Positions 1-7,759 of a DNA stretch of 64,000 nt are shown here, one piece after another. The notes beneath the pieces were generated by a model, which saw only the letters and a program-made list of their open reading frames with translations, did no database searches and had not been told where the DNA came from. A program made the position numbers and the translations under genes. Origin of the DNA: Eubacterium limosum (GTDB taxonomy: Bacteria > Bacillota > Clostridia > Eubacteriales > Eubacteriaceae); contig NZ_CP019962.1 of NCBI RefSeq assembly GCF_000807675.2, forward strand, positions 2,046,001 to 2,110,000. Reading direction: 5' to 3'. Within the stretch, counting starts at the first letter, position 1; each line of letters starts with the position of its first letter.

Positions 1-463
1 AAGGTTCGACATCTTTTGCGACTACAGCTCTGGAGCCTACAATGGCGCCATGTCCAATATGGACACCGGGAAGAATAATGGCCTCATAGCCGATCCATAC
101 GTCACTTCCGACAACAGTGTCGCCTTTGTTTTCCCAGCCATCCTGCATTTGAAGCGGCGTGTACCAGTCGTCGGAAAAGAGAGGGAAAACAAAGGTGGAT
201 AACGAGTCCATCGCGTGGTTGGCACCGTTCATAATAAACTTGGCCCCACAGGCAATCGACCCATATTTTCCGATAATTAAGCGGTCATGGTTGATGGGAT
301 AGTGATAAAGAACATTGTTCTTTTCAAAATTGCGGGGATCATTGACAAAGTCGTTATAAACGGTAAAGTCCCCGACTTCAATTGCGGGAGTTGTTATGGC
401 GTTTTTGAGATAAATACTGTTTGTATCGCCCTTTCGCGGATACATTTTATTTGCGTTTGGCAT
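1..463 (-). CDS. Vat-like xenobiotic O-acetyltransferase, 3' end cut by window edge
   Basis: The reading frame is open from an ATG at 463 to the window edge with no stop, so about 154 codons are visible and the C-terminus is missing. The protein starts MPNANKMYPR and contains the left-handed beta-helix hexapeptide pattern of the streptogramin/chloramphenicol (Vat/CatB) acetyltransferases, including NGANHAMDS, FPLFSDDW, GSDVWIGYEA and GHGAIVGSRAVV. The His in NHAMD matches the catalytic His of the family. A GGAGG site lies 7 nt before the ATG. The family acetylates antibiotics from acetyl-CoA in the cytosol, but many members have unknown substrates, so drug resistance is only a possibility. 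Confidence 0.85.
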   Translation of the reverse strand, partial: MPNANKMYPRKGDTNSIYLKNAITTPAIEVGDFTVYNDFVNDPRNFEKNNVLYHYPINHDRLIIGKYGSIACGAKFIMNGANHAMDSLSTFVFPLFSDDWYTPLQMQDGWENKGDTVVGSDVWIGYEAIILPGVHIGHGAIVGSRAVVAKDVEP

Positions 464-604
464 TCTGTTTCCTCCTTGATGTCTTTTAATGATTATACCA
501 CAGTGCATAAGATTTAACCGAAGTATAGAAGGTAAAAAGGCTTTTCTTTTTCCAGAAAAGGTGGTAATATTAAAGGCCCTATTTATGAGATTGGAGGATA
601 GTGT

Positions 605-1159
605 ATGATTGAGAAAATACTTTTTACGGATCGACTGGTGCTTAGACGTTCAGAGGCAGTACTTTCGGGACTGGTAGCCAACTATTTTATACGAAACGCA
701 GATTTTTTGAAAGCCTGGGATGCAGCGCACGACTCAGAGTTTTTTACAGAAGCCTGTCAGAAAAAAGCCTTGGAACAGGATGAAAAAAAATTTTTGCAAG
801 GGCAAGGTTTAAGATATTGGCTGATGCCAGAAGATGAAAGCGAGGTTATTGGTAATATTTCTTTTAACAATATCGTTATGGGACCATTTTGTTCATGCTT
901 TCTCGGTTACCGGTTGGATGAAAAAAGGCAGGGCAGAGGGCTTATGACAGAAGCGCTGAGGAAAGGGATTGAAACAGCCTTTGGACCGCTGGGGCTTCAC
1001 CGAATTGAGGCCAATATTATTCCTAGAAACAGGGCGTCTCTGCGGGTAGTTGAAAAGCTTAATTTTAGGAATGAGGGCTTATCCTCTAAATACTTAAAGA
1101 TTAATGGTGTGTGGGAGGACCATATCCACATGGTTTTATTGAACGAGGAGATGGAATGA
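605..1159 (+). CDS. GNAT N-acetyltransferase (RimJ/RimL type)
   Basis: A 184-residue acetyltransferase of the GNAT fold. The acetyl-CoA binding region is visible as GYRLDEKRQGRGLMTEALRKG (approximately residues 105-125), followed by the RimJ-type segment HRIEANIIPRNRASLRVVEK, in which neighbouring residues of a protein N-terminus or small amine are usually recognised. A GGAGGA site precedes the ATG. The stop overlaps the start of the next GNAT gene in an ATGA arrangement, so the two are probably translated together. The substrate cannot be told from sequence; ribosomal-protein N-terminal acetylation is the family precedent. Confidence 0.85.
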   Translation: MIEKILFTDRLVLRRSEAVLSGLVANYFIRNADFLKAWDAAHDSEFFTEACQKKALEQDEKKFLQGQGLRYWLMPEDESEVIGNISFNNIVMGPFCSCFLGYRLDEKRQGRGLMTEALRKGIETAFGPLGLHRIEANIIPRNRASLRVVEKLNFRNEGLSSKYLKINGVWEDHIHMVLLNEEME

Positions 1160-1674
1160 ATATGATTTTAGAAACAGAACGATTATCACTCAGAGAAATG
1201 AACGATGGTGATTTTGAAGACCTCTGTCAGATGCTTCAGGATCCTGTTGTTATGACTGCCTATGAGCATGCTTTTGAGGATGAGGAAGCAAGACGGTGGC
1301 TGGAAAATCAAAAAAGACGTTACCGTGAAGATGGTTTTGGCTTATGGGCCGTACTGCTCAAAGAAACCGGAGAAATGATCGGGCAGTGTGGCCTGACCTG
1401 GCAGTGTGTGGGGGAAAACAGTGTTTTAGAGATTGGCTATCTGTTTAAGAAAGATTTCTGGCATAAGGGTTATGCGACCGAGGCAGCCACAGTCTGCAAG
1501 CAGTATGCTTTTGAGGTTTTAGACATCGACGAGGTCTATTCCATTATCCGAGATACAAACATCGCCTCACAGGCCGTCGCAAAACGTAACGGAATGACGT
1601 TGAAAGGCAAAATCGTCAAGCACTATTATGAAATGGACATGCCCCATTTGCTTTACTCGGCAGTAAGAAAATAA
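1156..1674 (+). CDS. GNAT N-acetyltransferase (RimJ/RimL type), second of a pair
   Basis: A 172-residue GNAT protein starting MNMILETERL. I chose the ATG at 1156 because it overlaps the upstream stop (ATGA) and has a GAGGAG site just before it; a longer frame upstream is only overlap with the first gene. The acetyl-CoA loop lies in GYLFKKDFWHKGYATEAA, and the downstream SIIRDTNIASQAVAKRNGM matches the RimJ pattern of conserved Asn and Ser. It is paralogous in fold but not closely similar to its upstream partner. The shared operon suggests they act on related substrates or were acquired together; no specific substrate is indicated. Confidence 0.85.
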   Translation: MNMILETERLSLREMNDGDFEDLCQMLQDPVVMTAYEHAFEDEEARRWLENQKRRYREDGFGLWAVLLKETGEMIGQCGLTWQCVGENSVLEIGYLFKKDFWHKGYATEAATVCKQYAFEVLDIDEVYSIIRDTNIASQAVAKRNGMTLKGKIVKHYYEMDMPHLLYSAVRK

Positions 1675-1695
1675 AAAAACTCCCCTTTTGGGGAG
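1673..1695 (-). terminator. Rho-independent terminator of the XRE gene
   Basis: The stem CTCCCC/GGGGAG has a four-base loop and, read on the minus strand, is followed by a T run (complement of 1673-1679). It ends the minus-strand regulator gene and may also slow plus-strand transcripts of the GNAT pair. Confidence 0.75.
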
Positions 1696-1705
1696 AGGAC
1701 AGAAT

Positions 1706-2062
1706 TTAAGTCTCTTTATCAAGGGCAATCCGGTGCTTTTCATAAGTTTTTATCATGTCCAGCACATAGATTTGTTCCTCAGGGCGGAGATCAACCAAAA
1801 TTTCATGAATCTGTGTTAAAATCTCATTAGCATTCCACTCGGGGAGTGGATAGGCCATCGGCCCCTCATCACGGAGCAGCCACTCTTTGCTAATTTCCAG
1901 TGTTTTACAGATCGTATCGACATAAGAGACCCTCGGATGTTCTGTTTTGTCGCGTTCAATATCTGTGATAACCGTACGTGAGGTGCCTATTGCTTCAGCC
2001 AGTTTATCCTGAGAAAATCCTTTTGCTTTGCGCGCTTCTTTCAACCGTTCTCCGATACTCAA
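1706..2062 (-). CDS. XRE-family helix-turn-helix regulator
   Basis: A 118-residue protein with an N-terminal HTH_3 (Cro/CI) domain, residues 4-65: IGERLKEARKAKGFSQDKLA then GTSRTVITDIERDK as the recognition helix. The C-terminal half has no recognised domain. The start codon is TTG at 2062, chosen because AAGGGGG lies about 6 nt upstream and no ATG is suitably placed. It is divergent from the small operon at 2273, with a TTGACA-17-TAAATT promoter for itself in the shared intergenic region, so it may control both directions. A phage or mobile-element origin is possible but not shown. Confidence 0.85.
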   Translation of the reverse strand: MSIGERLKEARKAKGFSQDKLAEAIGTSRTVITDIERDKTEHPRVSYVDTICKTLEISKEWLLRDEGPMAYPLPEWNANEILTQIHEILVDLRPEEQIYVLDMIKTYEKHRIALDKET

Positions 2063-2095
2063 TAGTCAACCCCCTTTTATCGTATTTGTTTTTTA

Positions 2096-2124
2096 AATTT
2101 ACCATACTTGAGACCCGCTGTCAA
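2096..2124 (-). promoter_or_regulatory. Sigma-A type promoter of the XRE gene
   Basis: On the minus strand TTGACA (2119-2124) is followed after 17 bp by TAAATT (2096-2101), about 35 bp before the TTG start at 2062. Confidence 0.65.
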
Positions 2125-2177
2125 TCAGGGAATTAGGCGATATAAGCTTTGCCGTTACCAGTGTTTTAAATACTTAG

Positions 2178-2206
2178 TTGACATTCAGAGTGAATTAATA
2201 TAAAAT
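2178..2206 (+). promoter_or_regulatory. Sigma-A type promoter of the 2273 operon
   Basis: TTGACA (2178-2183), 17-bp spacer, TAAAAT (2201-2206). It faces away from the XRE promoter; the two -35 boxes are about 54 bp apart. Confidence 0.7.
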
Positions 2207-2272
2207 GAATTTAATAAACGAAAAAGAATATAAAATACATATACTTAGACCTGATGAATGGAGGAGATTCCA

Positions 2273-2440
2273 GTGAGTAAAGAAAATGCAGTTGTTGAGG
2301 AAATTCTCGAGCATTTAAGTCAGGCCACACCTGAATTTCAAAAGGAAATTCTTTCGGTGGTAACAGAACTAAAGGCGACCTCGGATCCCGATGATACAGC
2401 TTTTAAGGAAAGAAAGGAGCGCAGAAATGAAAGAACTTAA
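2273..2440 (+). CDS. Small acidic hypothetical protein paired with an XRE regulator
   Basis: A 55-residue protein if started at GTG 2273, which has GGAGGAG six bases upstream; an in-frame ATG at 2258 lies before that site and is less likely. It is rich in Glu and Lys with a predicted helical core (VVEEILEHLSQATPEFQKEI) and a basic C-terminus (KERKERRNE). The next gene starts inside its 3' end, so they are translationally coupled. I do not recognise a family. The arrangement of a small coupled protein before an XRE regulator could be an antitoxin-like or accessory pair, but no toxin motif is seen. Confidence 0.55.
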   Translation: MSKENAVVEEILEHLSQATPEFQKEILSVVTELKATSDPDDTAFKERKERRNERT

Positions 2441-2759
2441 CCATAAAGCCATTGGTTTGAGAATCCGAAAGCAGCGGACGCTTCTAAAAATGAGCCGTGA
2501 AGAACTGGCATGCAAAATAGGAGTTTCCACTACATTTTTGACAGATATAGAATTGGGAACAAAGGGATTTTCGCTTAAGAGTCTGAACCGTTTTTCTCAG
2601 GTGCTTAAAATGTCAGCAGAGGCCATTTTATATGGATCAGAAAATGGCAGTAAAAAGACAAATCTGCTGGATACGCTAACTCAGTGCCCCGAAGAAATGA
2701 TCAACTATGCTGAGGAAATAATTTTGATCTTCCTTCTGAGTCACGAATACGAACAATAA
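2427..2759 (+). CDS. XRE-family helix-turn-helix regulator
   Basis: A 110-residue protein starting MKELNHKAIG at ATG 2427, with AAAGGAG about 8 nt upstream. Residues 9-64 form an HTH_3 domain (IGLRIRKQRTLLKMSREELA, recognition helix around GVSTTFLTDIELG). The remainder is a short helical tail resembling the C-terminus of many Clostridia XRE regulators that use a domesticated phage-repressor fold. It overlaps the small upstream gene by 14 bp. Its own operator is not identifiable. Confidence 0.85.
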   Translation: MKELNHKAIGLRIRKQRTLLKMSREELACKIGVSTTFLTDIELGTKGFSLKSLNRFSQVLKMSAEAILYGSENGSKKTNLLDTLTQCPEEMINYAEEIILIFLLSHEYEQ

Positions 2760-2777
2760 ATTAAACAGCATGATAAT

Positions 2778-2825
2778 AAAAGCAAATAAGGATTTTTGGG
2801 AAAAAGCCTTTATTTGCTTTTTATT
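2778..2825. terminator. Bidirectional terminator between XRE and zinc-ribbon genes
   Basis: AAAGCAAATAA pairs exactly with TTATTTGCTTT across a loop that itself holds a weak GG/CC stem. T-rich sequence follows on both strands, serving the convergent genes at 2427 (+) and 2831 (-). Confidence 0.8.
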
Positions 2826-2830
2826 TTATG

Positions 2831-3046
2831 TCAGTATTCTATTTTCTGAGGTGCAATGCCGGCCAGGTCAGATTCATCTAAATAGATTGAAATTTCGCCA
2901 CATTTTGGGCAGACCGCAGCTTTTGGCTTTCCGATCATTTCGCCAAAAGTACCCTCTTTTGTAACTTTCAAGCCATTTCCTGAGCTGTCAATTTTAATGT
3001 CAAAGCTTTCATTCATTTCATATTGACAATGTGGACAAATTCGCAT
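2831..3046 (-). CDS. Small zinc-ribbon protein
   Basis: A 71-residue protein with two CxxC knuckles, CPHC (residues 4-7) and CPKCG (residues 47-51), which together would bind one zinc. The family is a common Firmicute hypothetical with a nucleic-acid-binding or YgiT-like zinc ribbon. An AGGAGGTG site precedes the ATG by about 7 nt. It is monocistronic, ending at the shared terminator at 2778-2825. Function is unknown. Confidence 0.75.
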   Translation of the reverse strand: MRICPHCQYEMNESFDIKIDSSGNGLKVTKEGTFGEMIGKPKAAVCPKCGEISIYLDESDLAGIAPQKIEY

Positions 3047-3151
3047 TTGCTACACCTCCGATTATGTTTTATAGTCTTATTATAACACATTGTATGAAAT
3101 TGGTGAAGCTATTTAAGTATGTTTGTAGAAGGACACACTCTGAATTGGGTA

Positions 3152-3201
3152 TTGACTTTTGTGAAAAAAAGCTCTATACTGATACTAGTCTCAACTATAC
3201 T
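3152..3201 (+). promoter_or_regulatory. padR promoter with overlapping operator copy 1
   Basis: TTGACT (3152-3157), 17-bp spacer, TATACT (3175-3180). Immediately downstream, 3182-3201 read on the minus strand is AGTATAGTTGAGACTAGTAT, which recurs before the exporter gene at 3839-3858 and, less exactly, at 3774-3793. The site covers the expected transcription start, as in autorepression. Confidence 0.75.
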
Positions 3202-3220
3202 AGTCGTCAAAGGAGAAGCG

Positions 3221-3736
3221 ATGTCAACAGTTAATTTATTGATTCTGGGTGTCTTAATGGAACAGCCCATGAATGCTTATGAAATGCAAAAAGTCATGGA
3301 CAGCCGCTATATCAAACGGTGGACTAAGATCAGTACGCCTTCTATTTATCGAAATCTTGTGACGCTCTGCGATCGGGGATATATTGATGGAGAGGTGGTT
3401 AAGGAAGGGGAAATGCCGCAGAAAACCATTTATACCATAAACGAAAAGGGAAAGGACTACTTTTTCGATTTGATGGAGAAATGTATAGATAAGCCTGAAA
3501 CAGTCTATCTGCCCTTTACGGCGTTTATCGCGAACATCGAAAAACTTGATGATGCGACTGGAAAAGCAATGCTTGATCGATTATATCAGACATTTTTTGA
3601 CAAAGCGCACCGACTGGAAGCAGTAGCAAAGGCGCCTCTGGTCTATCAGGGAACTTCGGTCATTGATTTGAACCGGAGAATGTACCTGCTGTTTTGTGAC
3701 TGGATCAAAGAATTTAAAGAGAATTATTACGGATGA
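3221..3736 (+). CDS. PadR-family transcriptional regulator
   Basis: A 171-residue PadR protein starting MSTVNLLILGVLMEQPMNAY at ATG 3221, with AAGGAGAA upstream. The winged-helix domain occupies residues 1-80 (LILGVLMEQPMNAYEMQKVM; ISTPSIYRNLVTLCDRGYI; wing around TIYTINEKGKDYF), and the C-terminal helical dimerisation domain (Vir_C type) follows. PadR members usually repress a neighbouring exporter and are released by the exported drug. Here the exporter is 150 bp downstream and shares operator sequence with the regulator's own promoter, so local autoregulated control is well supported. Confidence 0.9.
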   Translation: MSTVNLLILGVLMEQPMNAYEMQKVMDSRYIKRWTKISTPSIYRNLVTLCDRGYIDGEVVKEGEMPQKTIYTINEKGKDYFFDLMEKCIDKPETVYLPFTAFIANIEKLDDATGKAMLDRLYQTFFDKAHRLEAVAKAPLVYQGTSVIDLNRRMYLLFCDWIKEFKENYYG

Positions 3737-3773
3737 CCGGCATTACCGTTTATCCGTTTATTTTCAACTGAAT

Positions 3774-3793
3774 AGTATATTTGATAGTAGTAT
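3774..3793 (+). promoter_or_regulatory. Putative PadR operator copy 2
   Basis: AGTATATTTGATAGTAGTAT matches 17 of 20 positions of the site in the padR promoter. It lies just after the padR stop, between padR and the exporter. Confidence 0.55.
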
Positions 3794-3805
3794 AGAAGAG
3801 ATTGA

Positions 3806-3829
3806 TCCGCCTATGATGCGGTTTTCTTT
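3806..3829 (+). terminator. Weak terminator after padR
   Basis: CCGC, seven-base loop, GCGG, followed by TTTTCTTTT. The stem is short, so termination is probably partial. Confidence 0.4.
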
Positions 3830-3858
3830 TGAAATTTTAGTATCATTGAGACTAGTAT
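3829..3858 (+). promoter_or_regulatory. Exporter promoter with overlapping operator copy 3
   Basis: TTGAAA (3829-3834), 18-bp spacer, TAGTAT (3853-3858). The sequence 3839-3858, AGTATCATTGAGACTAGTAT, covers the spacer and -10 box and matches 18 of 20 bases of the operator in the padR promoter. Confidence 0.7.
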
Positions 3859-3887
3859 TAAATAGATGAAGAAAGGATTTTATTTTA

Positions 3888-5429
3888 ATGAAAAAAGCAG
3901 AAAATACATCAACCACACTGATTTTGATCGGTGTAATGGTCAGCCTTTTGCTGGCGGCCCTTGACTCGACAGTTGTCAGCACAGCGATGAAGCCTATTAT
4001 TGAGGATTTAGGCGGCATGGCCTATTACGCATGGCCCTTTACAGCTTACATGCTCTGCTCAACCATGGCGACGTTAGTCTGCGGCGGTATTGCGGATATT
4101 TATGGTCATAAGCCACTTTTTATGGGTGGTATCATTGCTTTTAGTCTGTTTTCAATGATTTGCGGGATATCCCAGAATATTTTTCAGCTCATTACATTCA
4201 GAGGTCTTCAGGGGATTGGCGGAGGTTTAATCGCAGCCAGCGTATTTACTGTGGTGGCAGATGTATTTCCACCTCAAAAACGAGGGAAATATATGGGGAT
4301 GGTTTCATCAATGTATGGACTGGCCAGTGTCATAGGACCTCTGGCCGGAGGTTTTTTTGCAGATCATTTGGGATGGCGGTGGATTTTTTATATGAATTTG
4401 CCCATTGGTATTGCAGCCGCTGTACTGATTGGTATAGCACTTCCAGGAGTTAAAAACAACCGTGGAAAATTGGATGTATCGGGAATCCTTTTGTTAGCTG
4501 TGGGAGTGGTTCCGCTGCTGCTGGTTTTGAGCCTGGCAGGTAAGGAAATTAGCTGGTTTTCACTTCCCATGAATCTGGCGCTTTTATTCTCGACATTGGC
4601 GATGGTCGGATTCGGTTTTTATGAGAAAAAGGCTGTAAACCCCATTATACCACCATCATTTTTGACTAACCGGGCCATCAGCTTTTCTTTTGCGGTCGCT
4701 TTTTTAGCTCAGTTTGTCATGCTTGCCGCCATTGTTTATCTGCCATATTATGCCCAGGGTGTTATGGGAATTTCAGCAACGGTATCGGGCATTATGACTA
4801 TTCCTATGATGCTGGCCCTGTTGATTGCCAGTAATTTTACAGGCAGAATGATTTCGAAATATGGAAAAGCGCCAAGATTGTCGGTCGTATCCTTTGTCAT
4901 TCTTTTGTTTGGGACGTTTCTGCTTTCGCGTATTGGGTCGGGCACGCCTTACGTGCTAGTGGTCGCGTATATGTCGATCCTGGGGTTTGGCATTGGTATG
5001 AGCATGCCCATTGCAAATGTCAACGCTCAAAATGCCTGCCCACCGCCTCAGATAGGAACGGTGACCTCGTCGGTACTGTTTTTTAGAAATATTGGCGGGA
5101 CAGTAGGATCTTCGCTGTGCGGGGCCATCATGAACGAAGGCCTGGCAAAGGGGATGTCAAATCTGGATGCAGGCAGCCTTCCAGATACCGTTGCTGCTCT
5201 CCTGAAAAACCCTCAGGTTATCATCAACGCAGATGCGGTTGACCAGATTCGCGCAGGTATACCGGCAGCCCTTGGCGATGGTTTTAATATACTGCTGGGG
5301 CAGGCCAAAGCAGTCATTGCACTGTCGGTAGATCATGTTTTTCTGCTTTGTGTGGCAGTAGGTGTTCTGGGCATTGTGGCTTCGTGCCTTATGAAGGAAG
5401 CGCCCCTGCTTTGGAAAACAAGGCCGTAA
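3888..5429 (+). CDS. MFS drug:H+ antiporter, DHA2 (14-TM, EmrB/QacA) family
   Basis: A 513-residue integral membrane protein. The first TM carries [16 protein letters not shown], the DHA2 motif D1 (LDxTVVNxAxP type), and motif A appears as [11 protein letters not shown] at about residues 65-75. The region [19 protein letters not shown] is motif C plus the following loop. Length and spacing fit 14 TM segments. It would export hydrophobic or cationic drugs driven by the proton gradient. A GAAAGGA site precedes the ATG. Control by the adjacent PadR regulator is inferred from the shared operator. The substrate is unknown. Confidence 0.92.
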   Translation: MKKAENTSTTLILIGVMVSLLLAALDSTVVSTAMKPIIEDLGGMAYYAWPFTAYMLCSTMATLVCGGIADIYGHKPLFMGGIIAFSLFSMICGISQNIFQLITFRGLQGIGGGLIAASVFTVVADVFPPQKRGKYMGMVSSMYGLASVIGPLAGGFFADHLGWRWIFYMNLPIGIAAAVLIGIALPGVKNNRGKLDVSGILLLAVGVVPLLLVLSLAGKEISWFSLPMNLALLFSTLAMVGFGFYEKKAVNPIIPPSFLTNRAISFSFAVAFLAQFVMLAAIVYLPYYAQGVMGISATVSGIMTIPMMLALLIASNFTGRMISKYGKAPRLSVVSFVILLFGTFLLSRIGSGTPYVLVVAYMSILGFGIGMSMPIANVNAQNACPPPQIGTVTSSVLFFRNIGGTVGSSLCGAIMNEGLAKGMSNLDAGSLPDTVAALLKNPQVIINADAVDQIRAGIPAALGDGFNILLGQAKAVIALSVDHVFLLCVAVGVLGIVASCLMKEAPLLWKTRP

Positions 5430-5580
5430 AAAAGCGCCGCCATCTTTAGCATAGCTGCTCCCTTTAATTAGGAATGTGATTTTAGAAGATGCTCTGGCGC
5501 ATATTCACTCAATATTCACGATTTTTGGGAAATGCAGCTTAAATATTGTTTAATCTTTACATATTTATACAGTTTTTCAC

Positions 5581-5609
5581 TTGTGATAAAGAAAGGAAGG
5601 TGATATAAT
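5581..5609 (+). promoter_or_regulatory. Promoter of the OLE RNA
   Basis: TTGTGA (5581-5586), 17-bp spacer, TATAAT (5604-5609). Transcription would begin near 5616, exactly where the structured RNA begins. Confidence 0.75.
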
Positions 5610-5615
5610 CTTATA

Positions 5616-6190
5616 CAGGTGGTGCAGTATTCTAGTCGGCACTGTTGATCACCAGGGCGGGCCTAAAAATCCGTCGAAGGGCATATCGATGAAGTCCCTT
5701 GTGAATGCTTTTGACGCCCAGTTGGGGGTGTTCACTGGGGGTTAAGGAAGATGGGGCAACCTGCAATGGCATGTGGGCTTCTGACCCTGCTTCCGTGGAG
5801 ACCTGTCTAATGATAGGGAAAACCTGTGAATGTGTTTCATTCTGTAGTGGAATGGAGTGCTGAAACAGTGTAGCCTGCCTTGAGTGGCTTAGGTGGATGG
5901 ACTGACAGTTTTATAATTTCCAGGGCCCGGAGAGTATAAGATATTGCGTTCGAAACCTAATCTGCAAAAGAGGCTAAGGATCAATGGGTGTTGTCGAGGA
6001 AAACTCCTAGACTGCTCGCAAGAGGTATAGTGGGGATTATAGTGCACACTTAGTGGTAATTCAGTCCTGCATCCGGTGACGCTGCAGACTACATGTAAAG
6101 GGAAACCGCTTTGACGGCGACGTCTTAGTCATGTTTTGGGAAATCCTACTGAACCTATGTCGCAAAGTTTACTCATTATGCTACCACCCC
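5616..6190 (+). ncRNA. ole: OLE RNA (ornate large extremophilic RNA)
   Basis: About 575 bases, GC-richer than the flanks, without a plausible reading frame, preceded by a strong promoter and followed by a 12-bp terminator stem. The termini can pair: GGTGGT at 5618-5623 with ACCACC at 6183-6188. Size, single-copy placement and context match OLE RNA. The next gene encodes a roughly 190-residue four-TM protein like OapA, the membrane protein that binds OLE RNA, and the cluster continues tlyA, nadK, argR, recN, the neighbourhood known for OLE in other Firmicutes. The RNA is known to form a membrane ribonucleoprotein implicated in stress responses. I identify it from context and architecture, not from a covariance-model search. 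Confidence 0.85.
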
Positions 6191-6203
6191 ATGAAAGAAT
6201 GTG

Positions 6204-6237
6204 AAGGAATTATGCGTCGCATAATTCCTTTCTTTTT
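6204..6237 (+). terminator. Intrinsic terminator between OLE RNA and oapA
   Basis: AAGGAATTATGC, loop GTC, GCATAATTCCTT, then TCTTTTT. A perfect 12-bp stem that should release OLE RNA before the oapA coding region, with oapA expressed by read-through or another start. Confidence 0.85.
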
Positions 6238-6257
6238 AGTTTAAAACTGGAGAATTG

Positions 6258-6839
6258 ATGAAAACAAACAAGAAAAATTTGTCTAAAAAGGAATTAAAAG
6301 AGCGCAAGCACCGCCATTGGGTGATTGGAGTTTCCATTGGAACCTTCTTTTCGACCATGCTGGTCACTTATATTTCAGATACGCTTTTAGCCCATACGGG
6401 CCTTCTGATTTCTTTTCTTATTTTATTTGCCATTATTGCTTTTGGGATATTGGCAGATATTGTAGGTGTGGCCGTGACAGCCGTTAATATTGAGCCCTTT
6501 AATGCTATGGCCGCCAAAAAACTAAAGGGCGCTAAGACCGCGGTCTCACTTGTCAGGAATGCCCCGAGGGTATCTAATGTCTGCAACGATGTCATCGGCG
6601 ATATCTGCGGCATTGTCAGTGGCGCTACGGGCGTCAGCATCGCTACACAGCTTCTGCGCTTTTATCCGCTCTTTAACGCGGTTATTTTGAGTCTGGTAAT
6701 GAGTGGCTGCATTGCCTGCCTGACGGTTGGCGGTAAGGCTCTTGGCAAGGACCTGGCAATGAAGAACAGCACCTCTATTATCCATGGCTTTTCGGTGCCT
6801 GTGGCGACCGTTAAGATTTTATTCAAGGGCTGTGAATAA
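6258..6839 (+). CDS. oapA: OLE-associated membrane protein OapA
   Basis: A 193-residue protein with a very basic N-terminus (MKTNKKNLSKKELKERKHRH) and about four TM segments: roughly residues 25-45, 50-80, 130-150 and 155-175. The second TM region holds LADIVGVAVTAVN, with the Asp typical of the conserved DxxG core of this family. I start at ATG 6258 (GGAGA five bases upstream) in preference to the TTG codon just before it. OapA dimers bind OLE RNA and hold it at the cytoplasmic membrane. It directly follows the OLE RNA and its terminator and precedes tlyA. Confidence 0.85.
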   Translation: MKTNKKNLSKKELKERKHRHWVIGVSIGTFFSTMLVTYISDTLLAHTGLLISFLILFAIIAFGILADIVGVAVTAVNIEPFNAMAAKKLKGAKTAVSLVRNAPRVSNVCNDVIGDICGIVSGATGVSIATQLLRFYPLFNAVILSLVMSGCIACLTVGGKALGKDLAMKNSTSIIHGFSVPVATVKILFKGCE

Positions 6840-6907
6840 CAGCCCGGTTTTGCTGGGAGTATTATGCCGGTAGACCGGTATCATTTTATAAATAGAAAGT
6901 AGAATGT

Positions 6908-7759
6908 ATGAAAAAAGAACGATTTGATAAATATCTCGTTGATCACGGCTTTTTTGATTCTCGGGAAAAGGCTAAAAAAGCAATTATGGCCGGGTTGGTC
7001 ATGGTGAGCGGCCAGGTCAAGGATAAAGCGGGAGAACAGCTGGCAGTGGACTTAGACCCATCCGTCATCGAGATCAAGGGCAATCCCATCCCTTACGTGA
7101 GCCGGGGAGGACTCAAGCTCGAAAAAGGGCTTGCGGTTTTTTCGTTTCCGGTAAAGGATGGTATTTTCCTTGATATCGGCGCGTCGACCGGGGGCTTTAC
7201 AGACTGTCTGCTGCAAAATGGCGCGGCAAAAGTATACTCGGTGGATGTGGGATACGGGCAGCTTGACTGGCGTCTCCGCGGAGATGAACGAGTAGTGTCC
7301 ATGGAGCGCACGAATTTCAGGAATCTGGAAAAGGATGCGATCCCGGATAATGTGGACGGAACGGTTATGGATGTCTCCTTTATTTCCATTACGAAGCTTC
7401 TGGACGCGATCCGTTTGTTTTTAAAAGATGGCGGAAAAGGTATCTGGCTTATTAAGCCGCAGTTTGAGGCGGGGCGCGATAAGGTGGGTAAGAACGGTGT
7501 TGTCCGGGATAAAAAGATCCATCGAGAGGTACTGGATCGGACGCTTATGCAGATTATGGAAAAGCATTTTAAGATTTTAGGATTGGATTATTCACCAATA
7601 CAGGGGCCTAAAGGGAACATCGAATTTCTCTGCTATGTTGAGAAATTGACAGAGACTGAGACTGCCGGGCTTGAAAACCGGGAACAATTGATTGAGCAGG
7701 TGGTTAATGCAGCTCACAGTGCGTACAGTAAGAAGGATGGGGAAAGCAATGATGAATGA
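6908..7759 (+). CDS. tlyA: TlyA family rRNA 2'-O-methyltransferase / hemolysin-like
   Basis: A 283-residue protein. Residues 1-65 form an S4 RNA-binding domain (ERFDKYLVDHGFFDSREKAK), and the rest an FtsJ-like Rossmann methyltransferase with the SAM motif FLDIGASTGGFTDCLL near residue 85 and the K-D-K-E type residues expected of 2'-O-methyltransferases. The family methylates ribose in 16S or 23S rRNA; some members were first described as hemolysins. Length is normal. It lies between oapA and nadK and overlaps nadK by 11 bp, so the two are translationally coupled. Confidence 0.92.
   Translation: MKKERFDKYLVDHGFFDSREKAKKAIMAGLVMVSGQVKDKAGEQLAVDLDPSVIEIKGNPIPYVSRGGLKLEKGLAVFSFPVKDGIFLDIGASTGGFTDCLLQNGAAKVYSVDVGYGQLDWRLRGDERVVSMERTNFRNLEKDAIPDNVDGTVMDVSFISITKLLDAIRLFLKDGGKGIWLIKPQFEAGRDKVGKNGVVRDKKIHREVLDRTLMQIMEKHFKILGLDYSPIQGPKGNIEFLCYVEKLTETETAGLENREQLIEQVVNAAHSAYSKKDGESNDE

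Noticed and set aside
5616-6190. RNase P RNA, tmRNA or a group II intron as identity of the structured RNA
   Set aside because: No tRNA-like end, no tag frame, no intron domain V or reverse transcriptase, and the oapA-tlyA-nadK-argR-recN neighbourhood fits OLE RNA.
6191-6244. A 17-codon frame starting at ATG 6191 that runs through the OLE terminator
   Set aside because: Most of it is the terminator palindrome itself, and it has no ribosome site; the hairpin explains the sequence.
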